Origin: Pseudohongiella acticola
Lineage (GTDB): Bacteria; Pseudomonadota; Gammaproteobacteria; Pseudomonadales; Pseudohongiellaceae
Direction: 5' to 3'
Length of the DNA stretch: 64,000 nt
Assembly: GCF_001758195.1 (NCBI RefSeq)
Contig: NZ_MASR01000001.1
Span: forward strand, 682,001 to 746,000
Shown one piece after another: positions 17,309-26,075 of the stretch; position 1 is the stretch's first letter; every line of letters starts with the position of its first letter. The position numbers were made by a program, and so were the translations under genes. The notes under the pieces were generated by a model, which was given only the letters and a program-made list of their open reading frames with translations, did not search any database and was not told where the DNA came from.

Positions 17309-17434
17309 ATGGCCGGAAACAAGGAAGAAAAACCCAAGAAATTTTTTGGTTTTGAAGTGAGTGACACTCTCAGCTATGTGGTTGTCGTGATACTCGCCAT
17401 TATCTTCGTTCGACAGGTACTGGTTCTTTTTTGA
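17309..17434 (+). CDS. Small single-span membrane protein (41 aa)
   Basis: ATG 17309 has GGAG eleven bases upstream, and the frame ends at TGA 17432-17434. The 41-residue peptide has a charged, Lys/Glu-rich start (MAGNKEEKPKKFFGFEV), then SDTLSYVVVVILAIIFVRQVLVLF, one strongly hydrophobic helix with a single Arg. Composition and topology are those of a genuine small membrane protein rather than a chance frame. Such proteins often sit in larger membrane complexes, but no partner is evident. It stands alone between two intergenic stretches. I do not recognise the family. Confidence 0.6.
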   Translation: MAGNKEEKPKKFFGFEVSDTLSYVVVVILAIIFVRQVLVLF

Positions 17435-17590
17435 AAGCCAGTTTCAAGCGAGCCGTTTAGTTAGCCCCCCCACCTGCCCAGCGCATACATCCGGCACTGG
17501 TCGCAGCATCGCTGTCGCAAAGCCGTTCTGTTGTTCCCACCTCCCCTGCTATGCTAAATTACGTCCCCTTTTGAGCGACCACATCTGTCC

Positions 17591-17614
17591 GGCACGGGCA
17601 ATAGCCCCTGTGCC
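17591..17614 (+). other. Hairpin in the leuB 5' leader
   Basis: GGCACGGGC pairs with GCCC-CT-GTGCC around an AATA loop, ending 57 bp before the leuB start. No U-run follows and no leucine-rich leader peptide precedes it, so classical attenuation is not supported. TTGTTC (17531-17536) with TAAATT (17555-17560) at 18 bp is a possible promoter just upstream. Confidence 0.4.
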
Positions 17615-17671
17615 CTGACATGGTCAAGCGTGATCACATCCGACCCGGGCAACCCATACACAGGAATTCTT

Positions 17672-18784
17672 ATGAGCAACTACAAAATCGCATTGCTGGA
17701 CGGCGACGGCATCGGCCCTGAAATCATGACAGAAGCCGTCAAAGTGCTGGAACTGGTTGCCGAGCGCAACAACATCACGTTTGATCTGATCCATGCCCCC
17801 TTCGGCGCCAGTGCGTATTTTGAATGTGGCCACCCGTTTCCGGAAGATACCAAGAAGGTGTGCGATGAAGCGCATGCCATCCTGAAAGGCCCGATTGGTC
17901 TGAGCCATGAGGAATCACAAAAAATTCCGGTAGACATGCAACCTGAACGAGGTGCATTGCTGCCACTGCGACGCCGCTACAATACCTATGCCAATTTCCG
18001 TCCGGTATTCCTGCCTCAGGGCCTGGCGCATTTCTCACCGCTGAAGCCTGAAATAATTGGTGATGGCATTGATATCATGATTATCCGCGAGCTGGTCGGC
18101 GGGCTTTACTTTGGTGACAAGGAAACCGGCACCACGCCTGAAGGCGTGCGTTATGTCCGGGAGACACTGGAATACGACGAAAACCAGATCCGGCGTATTG
18201 CCATCGTGGCTTTTGACACCGCCATGAAACGCAAAAAAGTACTGCACAACATTCACAAGAGTAATGTGCTGAAGTCCAGCGTGCTGTGGAATGAAATCAT
18301 GGCTGAAGTAGGCAAGGACTATCCGGAAGTACGGGTTGAAAACATACTGGTGGACGCCGCAGCGACCTATCTGTGCCTGAACCCGGGCCGGTTTGATGTC
18401 ATGGTCATGGAGAACATGTTTGGTGACATTCTCAGCGACCAGGGCGGCGGTATTCTCGGATCTCTGGGACTGATGCCGTCAGCCTGTCTGGGCGATGACA
18501 AGGCCTACTACGAGCCTTCCCATGGTTCTGCACCGGATATCGCGGGCAAAAACATCGCCAACCCTTATTCCATGATCGGCTCAGTTGCGATGATGCTGGA
18601 AATGAGTTTTGGCATGGACCAGGAATCGAAGAACGTATGGCATGCGATGCAGAGTGTATTCGCCGATGGTTATTCAACTGCCGACCTGTCCAAACCCGGC
18701 AGCGGTGTCAACATGATAGACACGCAGGCCTTCGGTGACCGCGTTGTCGAAGCGCTGCGCAAACTGCCTGTGGTCAGTAAATAA
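17672..18784 (+). CDS. leuB: 3-isopropylmalate dehydrogenase
   Basis: A 370-residue cytoplasmic enzyme. ATG 17672 is preferred because it has AGGAAT upstream and begins exactly at the family N-terminus (MSNYKIALLDGDGIGPEIM). The enzyme oxidises and decarboxylates 3-isopropylmalate with NAD+ in leucine synthesis; the same enzyme acts on 3-methylmalate in the citramalate route to isoleucine. Visible signatures are IIRELVGGLYFG, the basic RKKVLHNIHKSNVL segment, and VMENMFGDILSDQGGGILGSLGLMPSA, the metal and substrate-binding block. LeuC and LeuD are not in the window. A 2-isopropylmalate/citramalate synthase type gene lies 1.2 kb downstream on the same strand, separated by two genes on the other strand. 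Confidence 0.93.
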   Translation: MSNYKIALLDGDGIGPEIMTEAVKVLELVAERNNITFDLIHAPFGASAYFECGHPFPEDTKKVCDEAHAILKGPIGLSHEESQKIPVDMQPERGALLPLRRRYNTYANFRPVFLPQGLAHFSPLKPEIIGDGIDIMIIRELVGGLYFGDKETGTTPEGVRYVRETLEYDENQIRRIAIVAFDTAMKRKKVLHNIHKSNVLKSSVLWNEIMAEVGKDYPEVRVENILVDAAATYLCLNPGRFDVMVMENMFGDILSDQGGGILGSLGLMPSACLGDDKAYYEPSHGSAPDIAGKNIANPYSMIGSVAMMLEMSFGMDQESKNVWHAMQSVFADGYSTADLSKPGSGVNMIDTQAFGDRVVEALRKLPVVSK

Positions 18785-18823
18785 GCCAGCGTCAATCAAC
18801 AAACGCCTGTCAACAAGCGATCG

Positions 18824-19345
18824 TCAGAAAGGGCGCGCGTCCTTGGGAAGAAGCACGGTTTTGGTACCGGACAGTTTCTCATGGACGGCGTCGTGTTCCG
18901 CGTCGATATACAGCCACAGGTATCCCAGTCCGCCCAGCCAGAATGATGGCCAGGCGGCGACAAACCGAATCAGGCCCTGTCGCAAGGCAATTGGATTGTT
19001 ATCAAGGCGCAACGCTTTGATGCGCCAGGCGATCATGCCCAGGGTCTGCCCTGTGCGCTGCCAGAACCACAGGTAAAATCCGGCGGAACTGGCCACCATC
19101 ATTGCCAGAAACAGCATTGACGACAATGTACTGGTTTGCGCGCGCCCGTCTACGAGCTCGTTGGTACTTAGCCCCAATAACCAGAGTATGGCCTGAATCA
19201 TAAAGCCCAGACACATCCACATCGCAAACACCAGAAACATGTCATACAACAGGGCTGCCAGACGGCGTAAAAGCCCGGCGCGTGGCAGCAGGGCAATTTC
19301 GTCGGCGGACAACAGACGTCGCTGGATCTTTTTCTTTGAACTCAT
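18824..19345 (-). CDS. RDD family membrane protein
   Basis: A 173-residue protein with a basic N-terminus and three to four hydrophobic segments. The RDD pattern is visible as GLLRRLAALLYDMFLVFAMW, with Arg and Asp flanking the first helix, and QTLGMIAWRIKAL further on. RDD proteins are integral inner-membrane proteins; some act in ion or compatible-solute exchange, most are untested. The start at 19345 has no clear ribosome site, so its exact N-terminus is uncertain. The small periplasmic protein gene lies 66 bp upstream on the same strand, and leuB ends 39 bp beyond its stop in convergent orientation. Confidence 0.85.
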   Translation of the reverse strand: MSSKKKIQRRLLSADEIALLPRAGLLRRLAALLYDMFLVFAMWMCLGFMIQAILWLLGLSTNELVDGRAQTSTLSSMLFLAMMVASSAGFYLWFWQRTGQTLGMIAWRIKALRLDNNPIALRQGLIRFVAAWPSFWLGGLGYLWLYIDAEHDAVHEKLSGTKTVLLPKDARPF

Positions 19346-19411
19346 TGGGGAACGCTACAACCGGTCATCAGTGAAGCGGAGAGTATACCGTATTTGCCGG
19401 GGTGATGCCGC

Positions 19412-19903
19412 TCAGAACACCACGGGAGGCGAGGTATCCACGGGCTCCTGTTCGGCATCTGCCGCTGCCTCACCTGAACGCACAGATGCAGGAATATCGC
19501 CCAGCAACTGGCGCAATCTCTGCAAGTCTGCGGAGTTTGACACCCTTTCCTCTGCGATCGTTGCAGGTTCCAGTTCATCTGCCGGAAATATCATGTTAAA
19601 GGTATAACGTGGATCGCGCATACAGAGAATGGTAAACGCAGTTTGGCCATTTTCCGTGCGGTACTCATTCAGACGACCGTACAGGACCTCACTGCAATCC
19701 GGATCTTCGAGTGCCTTGTACGCCGCCGCTACCAGCAGTCCGCGCAGTTCCTCCTGTGTCTCAGGCAACCATAGACGACTGGGCTTGATTGTTTGCATCT
19801 GCGCGGACAGGTCGCTTTCGGGGGCTTCAGCAGCAAGCAGCGCGCCTCCGGCAAAGGCAGACAGGACTAGCCCGGTGACCACACATGTGATTAATCGTTT
19901 CAT
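19412..19903 (-). CDS. Exported protein of unknown function (163 aa)
   Basis: The start at 19903 (MKRLITCVV) has AGGA five bases upstream; an ATG two codons earlier (19909) is an alternative. A signal peptide ends near GALLAAEA. The mature part has two cysteines (DPDCSEVLYGR and FTILCMRDPRY) that could form a disulfide, and a charged, Ala/Glu-rich tail. It includes NEYRTENGQTAFTILCM, which looks like a compact alpha/beta domain. I do not recognise the family. It precedes the RDD gene by 66 bp on the same strand and may share its transcript. The divergent neighbour is the synthase at 20019. Confidence 0.65.
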   Translation of the reverse strand: MKRLITCVVTGLVLSAFAGGALLAAEAPESDLSAQMQTIKPSRLWLPETQEELRGLLVAAAYKALEDPDCSEVLYGRLNEYRTENGQTAFTILCMRDPRYTFNMIFPADELEPATIAEERVSNSADLQRLRQLLGDIPASVRSGEAAADAEQEPVDTSPPVVF

Positions 19904-20018
19904 ACTCATCCTATCGTCAAATTCCAGCCAAACTTGAATCTGGCAGCAGCCTTATGATGCCTGAAAGGATCTGATAGAATCCAGCCCTTGATTCAATAGG
20001 TTCAGGATACTTTCCGGC

Positions 20019-21560
20019 ATGAGTGCACAAACAAGCGGCAGACGCGTCCAGTTGCTGGACACCACCCTTCGTGATGGAGAGCAGACGCAAGGCGTTTCTT
20101 TCGCCGCCAAAGAGAAACTGCAGATCGCTCGCGCCCTGTTGCAGTCGCTTAAAGTTGATCGCATCGAAATTGCTTCTGCCCGCGTTTCCGACGGTGAAAA
20201 AAAAGCGGTTGCCGATATCAATGCCTGGGCTGCACAGGAAGGCTTACTGGAAAAAGTCGAGGTACTCGGGTTTGTAGACCACACGCTGAGCGTGAACTGG
20301 ATTCGCGATGCCGGCGGCAAGGTCATCAATCTGCTCGCCAAAGGCAGTGAAAAACACTGCCGCGAACAACTGGGGCGCACACTGGACGAGCACATCAGTG
20401 ACATCAAACGGACTGCCGCCTATGCCCAGGAAAACGGAATAAGCGTCAATATGTATCTGGAGGACTGGTCCAATGGTTTTAAGGACAGTCCGCAATATGT
20501 CTTTGATCTGGTGACCGGGGTCAGCGAGTGTGGCATCGGCAATTTTATGCTGCCCGACACCCTTGGCGTGATGACACCCGATGAAGTGTTTGATGCACTG
20601 ACCGAGATGACTGGCCGCTTCCCGGGGCTGAAGTTTGATTTTCACCCGCACAATGACTACGGGCTGGCCACCGCCAATGTCATGGCTGCGGTCAAAGCCG
20701 GCATCGATACCATTCACTGCACCATCAACTGCCTCGGTGAACGTGCAGGCAATGCGTCACTGGCAGAAGTCGCCGTGGTGTTAAAAGACAAGCTCGATGT
20801 GCAACTGTCCATCGATGAATCCCGTATTGCCATGCTCAGCCGTATGGTAGAGAACTTTTCGGGCAAATGGATTGCCGCCAATACCCCTATCGTCGGCGCC
20901 GATGTATTCACACAGACCGCCGGCATACACGCTGATGGCGATCAGAAAGGCGGCCTTTACATCACTGCCTTGCGCCCTGAACGCTTCGCCCGCAAACGCA
21001 CCTATGCCCTGGGCAAGATGAGCGGCAAAGCTTCGCTGGCCAATAACCTGGAAGAGATGGGCCTGGAACTGACTGATGAAGATCAGCGTAAAGTATTGCA
21101 GGAAATCGTCAAACTAGGTGATTCCAAAGCATTGATCACTGCAGATGACTTGCCATTCATCATTGCAGACGTGCTGGAGAGTCGCGAGTTTCGTTATGTC
21201 GAGCTGCTCAACTGTTATATCAGCAGCGGCCTTGATGTCGACAGCACTGCCAGTATTCGCATCAACTTCCAGGATAAAGCCTATAACGCGTCAGGTTCAG
21301 GCAACGGTGGTTTTGCTGCGTTCATTGACGCCATCAGCAAGATCCTGAAGAAGCGTGATTTTGTCATGCCGGCGTTGCTGGACTATGAGGTGCACATTCC
21401 ACGTGGTGGCAATACCAACGCGCTGACAGAATGTATCATCACCTGGAAGATTGAGGATCGTGAGCTAAAAACCCGGGGCGTGGATGCCAACCAGGTGCTG
21501 GCAGCGGTCAAGGCGACACTGCGCATGATCAATATGCGCATGCACAGCCTGACCCCGTGA
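20019..21560 (+). CDS. 2-isopropylmalate synthase / citramalate synthase family enzyme
   Basis: A 513-residue protein. The N-terminal HMGL-type TIM barrel begins VQLLDTTLRDGEQTQGVSF, where Arg and Asp bind metal and substrate. FDFHPHNDYGLA and HCTINCLGERAGNASLAEV carry the metal histidines and the family signature. The C-terminal ~130 residues (from about FRYVELLNCYISSG) are a LeuA-type dimerisation/regulatory domain, so the enzyme is probably feedback-controlled. The family condenses acetyl-CoA with 2-ketoisovalerate (LeuA, leucine) or pyruvate (CimA, isoleucine). Length and overall pattern resemble the LeuA2/Leptospira-type CimA branch more than E. coli LeuA, but the substrate cannot be settled by eye. 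With leuB nearby, either pathway fits. Confidence 0.85.
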   Translation: MSAQTSGRRVQLLDTTLRDGEQTQGVSFAAKEKLQIARALLQSLKVDRIEIASARVSDGEKKAVADINAWAAQEGLLEKVEVLGFVDHTLSVNWIRDAGGKVINLLAKGSEKHCREQLGRTLDEHISDIKRTAAYAQENGISVNMYLEDWSNGFKDSPQYVFDLVTGVSECGIGNFMLPDTLGVMTPDEVFDALTEMTGRFPGLKFDFHPHNDYGLATANVMAAVKAGIDTIHCTINCLGERAGNASLAEVAVVLKDKLDVQLSIDESRIAMLSRMVENFSGKWIAANTPIVGADVFTQTAGIHADGDQKGGLYITALRPERFARKRTYALGKMSGKASLANNLEEMGLELTDEDQRKVLQEIVKLGDSKALITADDLPFIIADVLESREFRYVELLNCYISSGLDVDSTASIRINFQDKAYNASGSGNGGFAAFIDAISKILKKRDFVMPALLDYEVHIPRGGNTNALTECIITWKIEDRELKTRGVDANQVLAAVKATLRMINMRMHSLTP

Positions 21561-21569
21561 CAAGCGTGG

Positions 21570-22643
21570 CTAGACGCGTCGTAGCAGAATCACGCCCAGC
21601 AGCGCACACAGTACTATAGGTGCCAGGACAGCCAGAAAAGGGCTAATGCCATACAGAATGGTTGCCGGCCCGAGTGTGCGCTGAACAATGGTAAAACTCA
21701 GCCCGATCGCGATCGCCACAAACACACGGAAGCCCATGGTTGCTTCGCGCAACGGCCCAAACACAAAAGACACGGCAAGCAATACCAGGCTCAATGTCGC
21801 CAGTGGTTGCAGCAGCTTTTTCCAGAACGCCAGATAATAGCTGCTGCTGTCCAACCCTTCACTGTCAAAGTAACGGGCGAACTGAAACAGCCCGCTGATC
21901 GACTGCCGATCCGGCCGCACCAGCAGCACACTCAGCAGTGACGGTGACATATCAACAGACCACTGCCATTCATCATGATAGGCCGCCTGCAGGCGATCGC
22001 CGATGAAGCGCGTTTCGCGGACGCCAGTCAACCGCCAGTACGGCTCAGCGGTATCGTCTACATAATGGCCCTGTTCGGCAAAGCTGCTTCGCAGCAGCTC
22101 ACGCCGGTTATTCAGTTCGTACACTGTCACGCCAAACAGTTCACGCCCTCCCGGCGCAATCGCATTGATATGGATGTACTCATTACCTATTTTACGCCAG
22201 TCACCCTGCGAACTGCTGATCGCCTGGCCACCGCTTTGAATCAGCGCCCGCTGGCTCTGCGCTGTCTGTTGCAAGGTGGGTGCAATCCATTCGCCCAGTA
22301 TGAGGCTGAACACCATGACACCCAGCACCGGGATCATCACCCAGCCCACCAGCACGGACGTCTTCACCCCCGATGATTGCATGACCAGCAGCTCCTGGCT
22401 GGACGCCAGAATACCAAGTCCAATCAATGCCCCGCCCAGAGCAACGAAGGGTAACAGTTCGTAAATACTGGTCGGCAGGGTCCGCAGCACATATACAATC
22501 GCGTCCCATGCCGTGTAATAACGATTGGTGTCAGCCAGTTCTTCCGCCACTGTGAACACCAGGTCGATCATGGTGATCAGACCCAGCACAACCAGCATCG
22601 ACAGCAATACTGTTTTGGCCATATAACGGGCTAGCATCGGCAT
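21570..22643 (-). CDS. lptG: LPS export ABC transporter permease LptG
   Basis: A 357-residue inner-membrane protein. The start at 22643 lies one base after the lptF stop (TGATATG), as expected for coupled genes; a frame extending to 22685 would overlap lptF. The sequence begins MPMLARYMAKTVLLSMLVVLGLI and has three helices before and three after a large periplasmic beta-jellyroll (~100-260). This is the LptF/LptG topology. With LptF and LptB it extracts lipopolysaccharide from the inner membrane and passes it to LptC and the Lpt bridge. LptB is not in the window. Its 3' end converges on the synthase gene with a 9-bp gap. Confidence 0.93.
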   Translation of the reverse strand: MPMLARYMAKTVLLSMLVVLGLITMIDLVFTVAEELADTNRYYTAWDAIVYVLRTLPTSIYELLPFVALGGALIGLGILASSQELLVMQSSGVKTSVLVGWVMIPVLGVMVFSLILGEWIAPTLQQTAQSQRALIQSGGQAISSSQGDWRKIGNEYIHINAIAPGGRELFGVTVYELNNRRELLRSSFAEQGHYVDDTAEPYWRLTGVRETRFIGDRLQAAYHDEWQWSVDMSPSLLSVLLVRPDRQSISGLFQFARYFDSEGLDSSSYYLAFWKKLLQPLATLSLVLLAVSFVFGPLREATMGFRVFVAIAIGLSFTIVQRTLGPATILYGISPFLAVLAPIVLCALLGVILLRRV

Positions 22644-22644
22644 A

Positions 22645-23751
22645 TCAGACCATCCTCGCCAGTGCAGGTTTCTTGGCACGGTCACGCCACATCAGGCCCA
22701 GGCCGGCCCCGGCAAACACCAGGTGCACCCACCACATACCAATCAGCGGCGACAGGCTACCGTCTTCAACCGCATCACGCGAGACCTGCAGCAACATGAA
22801 ATACAGGCCATACAACAGGGCCGCGGGCACCAGACGGGCAAAGCGCCCCTGGCGTGGATCGACCTTGCTCAGTGGAACCGCCAACAGCGTCAACACAGGA
22901 ATGAGCAGGATCACTGAAATACGCCATTGCAGCTCCGCCACCAACCCCGGGTCGGAAGAGCCCAACAACGCCATCGTTGGCAACTCGGTCCCTCTGAGGA
23001 CCGGCGCAATGGTGCTCTGCTCGGGCAACAGTACGCCCTGCTGCTGAAACTCGGTCACGCTGTAATCGGCAGCACCCGGAGTACCATCGTAAAAATAACC
23101 GTTCTCCAGCAACATGAATCGACGACCACTGGCCTCATCCACAATGGGACGCGCGGATTCAGCCACCATAATACGCAGCCCGGAATCTCCCTGCGCTGGA
23201 TTGGGATCACGCAGCACCACAAACGGGTTATTCAATTGACGTCCGACATCAGTCTGCGACAGTGACTCCGCGTAGGTCACGCGTTGCCCGCGATTAAAAG
23301 ACTGAAACTGGCCCGACACAATCAGATCAATCTCGGTCAGCTCATCCTGGGACTGGCGCAGCGCTTCCGTCTGCTGCAGACCAGCCGGGGCTGCGTACAG
23401 GCTCAGCGCCGCCATGGCAACAGCCAACAATAATCCAATACCCATGGTCATATTGAGCAGTCTGGAGCGGCTGAAACCACAGGCATGCAGCACAACCATT
23501 TCGTTTTCCGCATACATGCGACCGTAGGCCAGCAATACCGCCAGAAAAAAAGCAAACGGCACAATAATCAACAGAAACTCAGGCAGGCGATAGAGCATCA
23601 ACATCAGCAGGATGTCGGTGGTCATCTTGCCGGCGACGGCATCGGCCAGGTACTGCAGAAATCGCGATGTAAACGATACAACCAGCAATATCAACGACAC
23701 CGCCAGGGTGACCTGAAGAATTTGCTGAGTGAAGTACCGAAACAGAATCAA
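22645..23751 (-). CDS. lptF: LPS export ABC transporter permease LptF (TTG start)
   Basis: A 368-residue inner-membrane protein with the same six-helix plus periplasmic jellyroll plan as LptG. The N-terminus ILFRYFTQQILQVTLAVSLIL aligns with the usual LptF beginning, but the codon there is TTG (23751-23749). An in-frame stop lies just upstream and no ATG or GTG is near, so TTG is the only sensible start; GCAGG sits ten bases before it. It pairs with LptG in lipopolysaccharide export. In many gammaproteobacteria lptF is the first gene divergent from pepA; here a thioesterase gene intervenes, 15 bp upstream on the same strand. Confidence 0.93.
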   Translation of the reverse strand: MILFRYFTQQILQVTLAVSLILLVVSFTSRFLQYLADAVAGKMTTDILLMLMLYRLPEFLLIIVPFAFFLAVLLAYGRMYAENEMVVLHACGFSRSRLLNMTMGIGLLLAVAMAALSLYAAPAGLQQTEALRQSQDELTEIDLIVSGQFQSFNRGQRVTYAESLSQTDVGRQLNNPFVVLRDPNPAQGDSGLRIMVAESARPIVDEASGRRFMLLENGYFYDGTPGAADYSVTEFQQQGVLLPEQSTIAPVLRGTELPTMALLGSSDPGLVAELQWRISVILLIPVLTLLAVPLSKVDPRQGRFARLVPAALLYGLYFMLLQVSRDAVEDGSLSPLIGMWWVHLVFAGAGLGLMWRDRAKKPALARMV

Positions 23752-23766
23752 TGGATAGTAGCCTGC

Positions 23767-24201
23767 TTATTCATCAGACTCGCCAACCAGACTCTTGAAG
23801 GCCAGTGGCACAGCCGCGATTTTATGTTTGTCGAAATCAAAAAACACAACGCCCTGCTTGGCATTGCACACGACCCGGTCCAGGGCCGAGTTGGTAATCT
23901 GAAAACAGATATCGCAACCATACTTGTTGAACCGGCTGACGCCAACCTCTATCACCAGTACATCCTTGGCAAAGGATTGTGATCGGTAATCCACTGCCAT
24001 GTCCGTCACAACCATGCCCAGACCGAAGATATTGGCTTCAGTCAGCCCCAGGCTGGCCAGAAACTGCAATCTCGCCTCATGCAGAATATGCACCATGGCT
24101 ACGCTGTTCAGGTGCTTGGCGTAGTCCAGATCGCTGAACCGCACCGGGTGCTCCATCGTAAACAGGAACTCTTCCGGCATGTTAATTTTGACGCGAGGCA
24201 T
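23767..24201 (-). CDS. Acyl-CoA thioesterase, 4HBT-like hot-dog protein
   Basis: A 144-residue single-domain protein; ATG 24201 has GGAG five bases upstream. HPVRFSDLDYAKHLNSVAMVHILHEARLQFL is the hot-dog segment with the catalytic Asp (SDLDYAKH) preceding the long helix. The family hydrolyses acyl-CoA thioesters in the cytoplasm. Its position 15 bp before lptF suggests it is the first gene of the lptF-lptG transcript; whether that means a role in envelope lipid metabolism is inference. It is divergent from pepA across a 237-bp region. Confidence 0.85.
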   Translation of the reverse strand: MPRVKINMPEEFLFTMEHPVRFSDLDYAKHLNSVAMVHILHEARLQFLASLGLTEANIFGLGMVVTDMAVDYRSQSFAKDVLVIEVGVSRFNKYGCDICFQITNSALDRVVCNAKQGVVFFDFDKHKIAAVPLAFKSLVGESDE

Positions 24202-24333
24202 ATCAACTCCGTAAACAACGCTTGAATATTGGGCAGGGCAAATAAATTGGCGGCAATTTTAATCGTCCGGCGCACGAAAGTACACTTAACCCGGAGCAAA
24301 TCGGACATGGCCGGAAAAAGCCACAACCTGCCA

Positions 24334-24342
24334 TGTTATAGT
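24334..24342 (+). promoter_or_regulatory. Extended -10 promoter candidate for pepA
   Basis: TGTTATAGT is a TGn-extended -10 (TATAGT at 24337-24342) about 97 bp before the pepA start. No good -35 lies at the right distance, which extended -10 promoters tolerate. Confidence 0.4.
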
Positions 24343-24438
24343 CAGTAATGGCGCAGGTTGCCTTGGTTTGGCTTATTCTCTACGATGGTGTGCCTGCGCA
24401 ATCGCATCGATATCATGGAATCGTCATAAGGATCCCCT

Positions 24439-25929
24439 ATGAAATACCAACTGCTCGCGAGCAAAACACTGGACAAAAAAACTGACTGCCTGGTACTGGG
24501 CGTCTGGGACAGGACAGGGCTTGATGCACCGTTGGAAATGCTTTCCGCCCTCGTTGTTCAGCAGTGCACCGACATCATCAAAAACGGTGATATCAAAGGT
24601 AAAGCCGGCGAAACCCTGCTGGTGCACGCACCCGCCAACGCCGCAACCAGCCGCATATTGCTGGTTGGCCTGGGTGACAAAAACAAATTCGATGCCAAGG
24701 TGTATCGAAAAATCGTTCGTGCAACCGCTCAGGCCTTGAACAAAACTCCGGCCAAAACCGCGTTGGTCAGCCTGGTGCAACTCCCCATTAGCAACCGCGA
24801 CAGCGCCTGGGCGACAGCACAACTGGTCACTGAAATTGGCAATGCGCAGTATCGTTATGATCAGACCAAGAGTACAAAGGCCGAAAAACCCGCGCTCAGC
24901 AGTATTGTTATTGCAGCGGCTGCGGATACCAACCGCAAGGCAATGAACGCCGCCATCACCGCTGGCGAGGCCATCAGTCTGGGCATGAGTGTGGCCCGTG
25001 AACTGGGCAATCTGCCCGGTAATATCTGCACGCCTTCGTATCTGGCCGAACGTGCAATCGACCTGGGCAAGCGTAACAAAGCCGTCAAGACCAAAGTGCT
25101 GTCAGAAAAACAGATGGAGAACCTAAAAATGGGATCCCTGCTGTCAGTTGGCCGCGGCTCCAAAGAAGAATCGCGACTAATCGTGATTGAATACAAAGGC
25201 AGCCGCAAAGCCCATGCGGCGCCTTACTGCCTGGTCGGCAAAGGTATTACCTTCGACACCGGCGGCATCAGTATTAAACCCGGCGCGGGCATGGATGAAA
25301 TGAAGTTTGACATGTGTGGCGCCGCCAGTGTCATGGGCACCATGACAGCTATTGCCAAACTGGGCCTGCCGATCAATGTGACGGCTGTTATTGCCGCCGC
25401 CGAAAACATGCCCGGCAGTCAGGCAACCAAGCCCGGCGACATTGTCACCAGCATGTCCGGCAAAACCATCGAAATTCTTAATACAGACGCCGAAGGCCGG
25501 CTGGTACTGTGTGATGCGTTGACCTATGCCGAACGTTTCAAGCCCAGAACCGTTATCGATATCGCCACCCTTACCGGCGCCGCTGTTGCTACCTTTGGCG
25601 ACGTCAACACAGCCATGCTGAGCAACAACGAGGCACTTGCACAGGAACTGTTCGCGCTGGGGCAGGACACGCTTGATACGGTCTGGCAGTTGCCGCTGGA
25701 CGACGAATATCAGTCCTTGCTGGACAGCAATTTTGCTGACATCGCTAACATCGGTGGGCCCAGGGCGGGCACAATCACTGCTGCCTGTTTCCTGTCTCGT
25801 TTCACCCAGAAATTTCAATGGGCGCATCTCGACATTGCCGGCACCGCCTGGCTGGGCGGTGGGCAGAAAGGCGCAACCGGGCGGCCGGTGCCCTTGCTGG
25901 TTGAGTATCTGCGCAAGCAAAAGGACTGA
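24439..25929 (+). CDS. pepA: Leucyl aminopeptidase PepA (M17)
   Basis: A 496-residue cytoplasmic enzyme of normal length. The N-terminal regulatory/DNA-binding domain runs to ~165. The catalytic domain shows VGKGITFDTGG, with metal-binding Lys and Asp, and NTDAEGRL at residues 348-355, the M17 signature with the two-metal ligands and catalytic Arg. It releases N-terminal residues from peptides as a hexamer; relatives also act in site-specific recombination and repression. It is divergent from lptF-lptG, the conserved gammaproteobacterial arrangement. The usual holC-valS continuation is replaced by the radical SAM/ABC cassette. Confidence 0.95.
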   Translation: MKYQLLASKTLDKKTDCLVLGVWDRTGLDAPLEMLSALVVQQCTDIIKNGDIKGKAGETLLVHAPANAATSRILLVGLGDKNKFDAKVYRKIVRATAQALNKTPAKTALVSLVQLPISNRDSAWATAQLVTEIGNAQYRYDQTKSTKAEKPALSSIVIAAAADTNRKAMNAAITAGEAISLGMSVARELGNLPGNICTPSYLAERAIDLGKRNKAVKTKVLSEKQMENLKMGSLLSVGRGSKEESRLIVIEYKGSRKAHAAPYCLVGKGITFDTGGISIKPGAGMDEMKFDMCGAASVMGTMTAIAKLGLPINVTAVIAAAENMPGSQATKPGDIVTSMSGKTIEILNTDAEGRLVLCDALTYAERFKPRTVIDIATLTGAAVATFGDVNTAMLSNNEALAQELFALGQDTLDTVWQLPLDDEYQSLLDSNFADIANIGGPRAGTITAACFLSRFTQKFQWAHLDIAGTAWLGGGQKGATGRPVPLLVEYLRKQKD

Positions 25930-26075
25930 CAGCTGAGCTGAATGCGTTGCTGCCGGATAAACAATAGAAATCCAGTGGTAACGCTTCAGTCGTAACATCC
26001 AGTGTACTCGTGGGTCCCACTTGTGCCTTACACGTAAGCACCAACGTTTCTTAAAAGACCAGGTCCGAACTGCCC

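Noticed and set aside
17615-17671. Leader peptide attenuation ahead of leuB
   Set aside because: A hairpin is present at 17591-17614, but no short frame rich in Leu codons precedes it and no U-run follows.
25177-25998. 273-codon open frame on the minus strand
   Set aside because: It is antisense to pepA, whose M17 signatures are intact.
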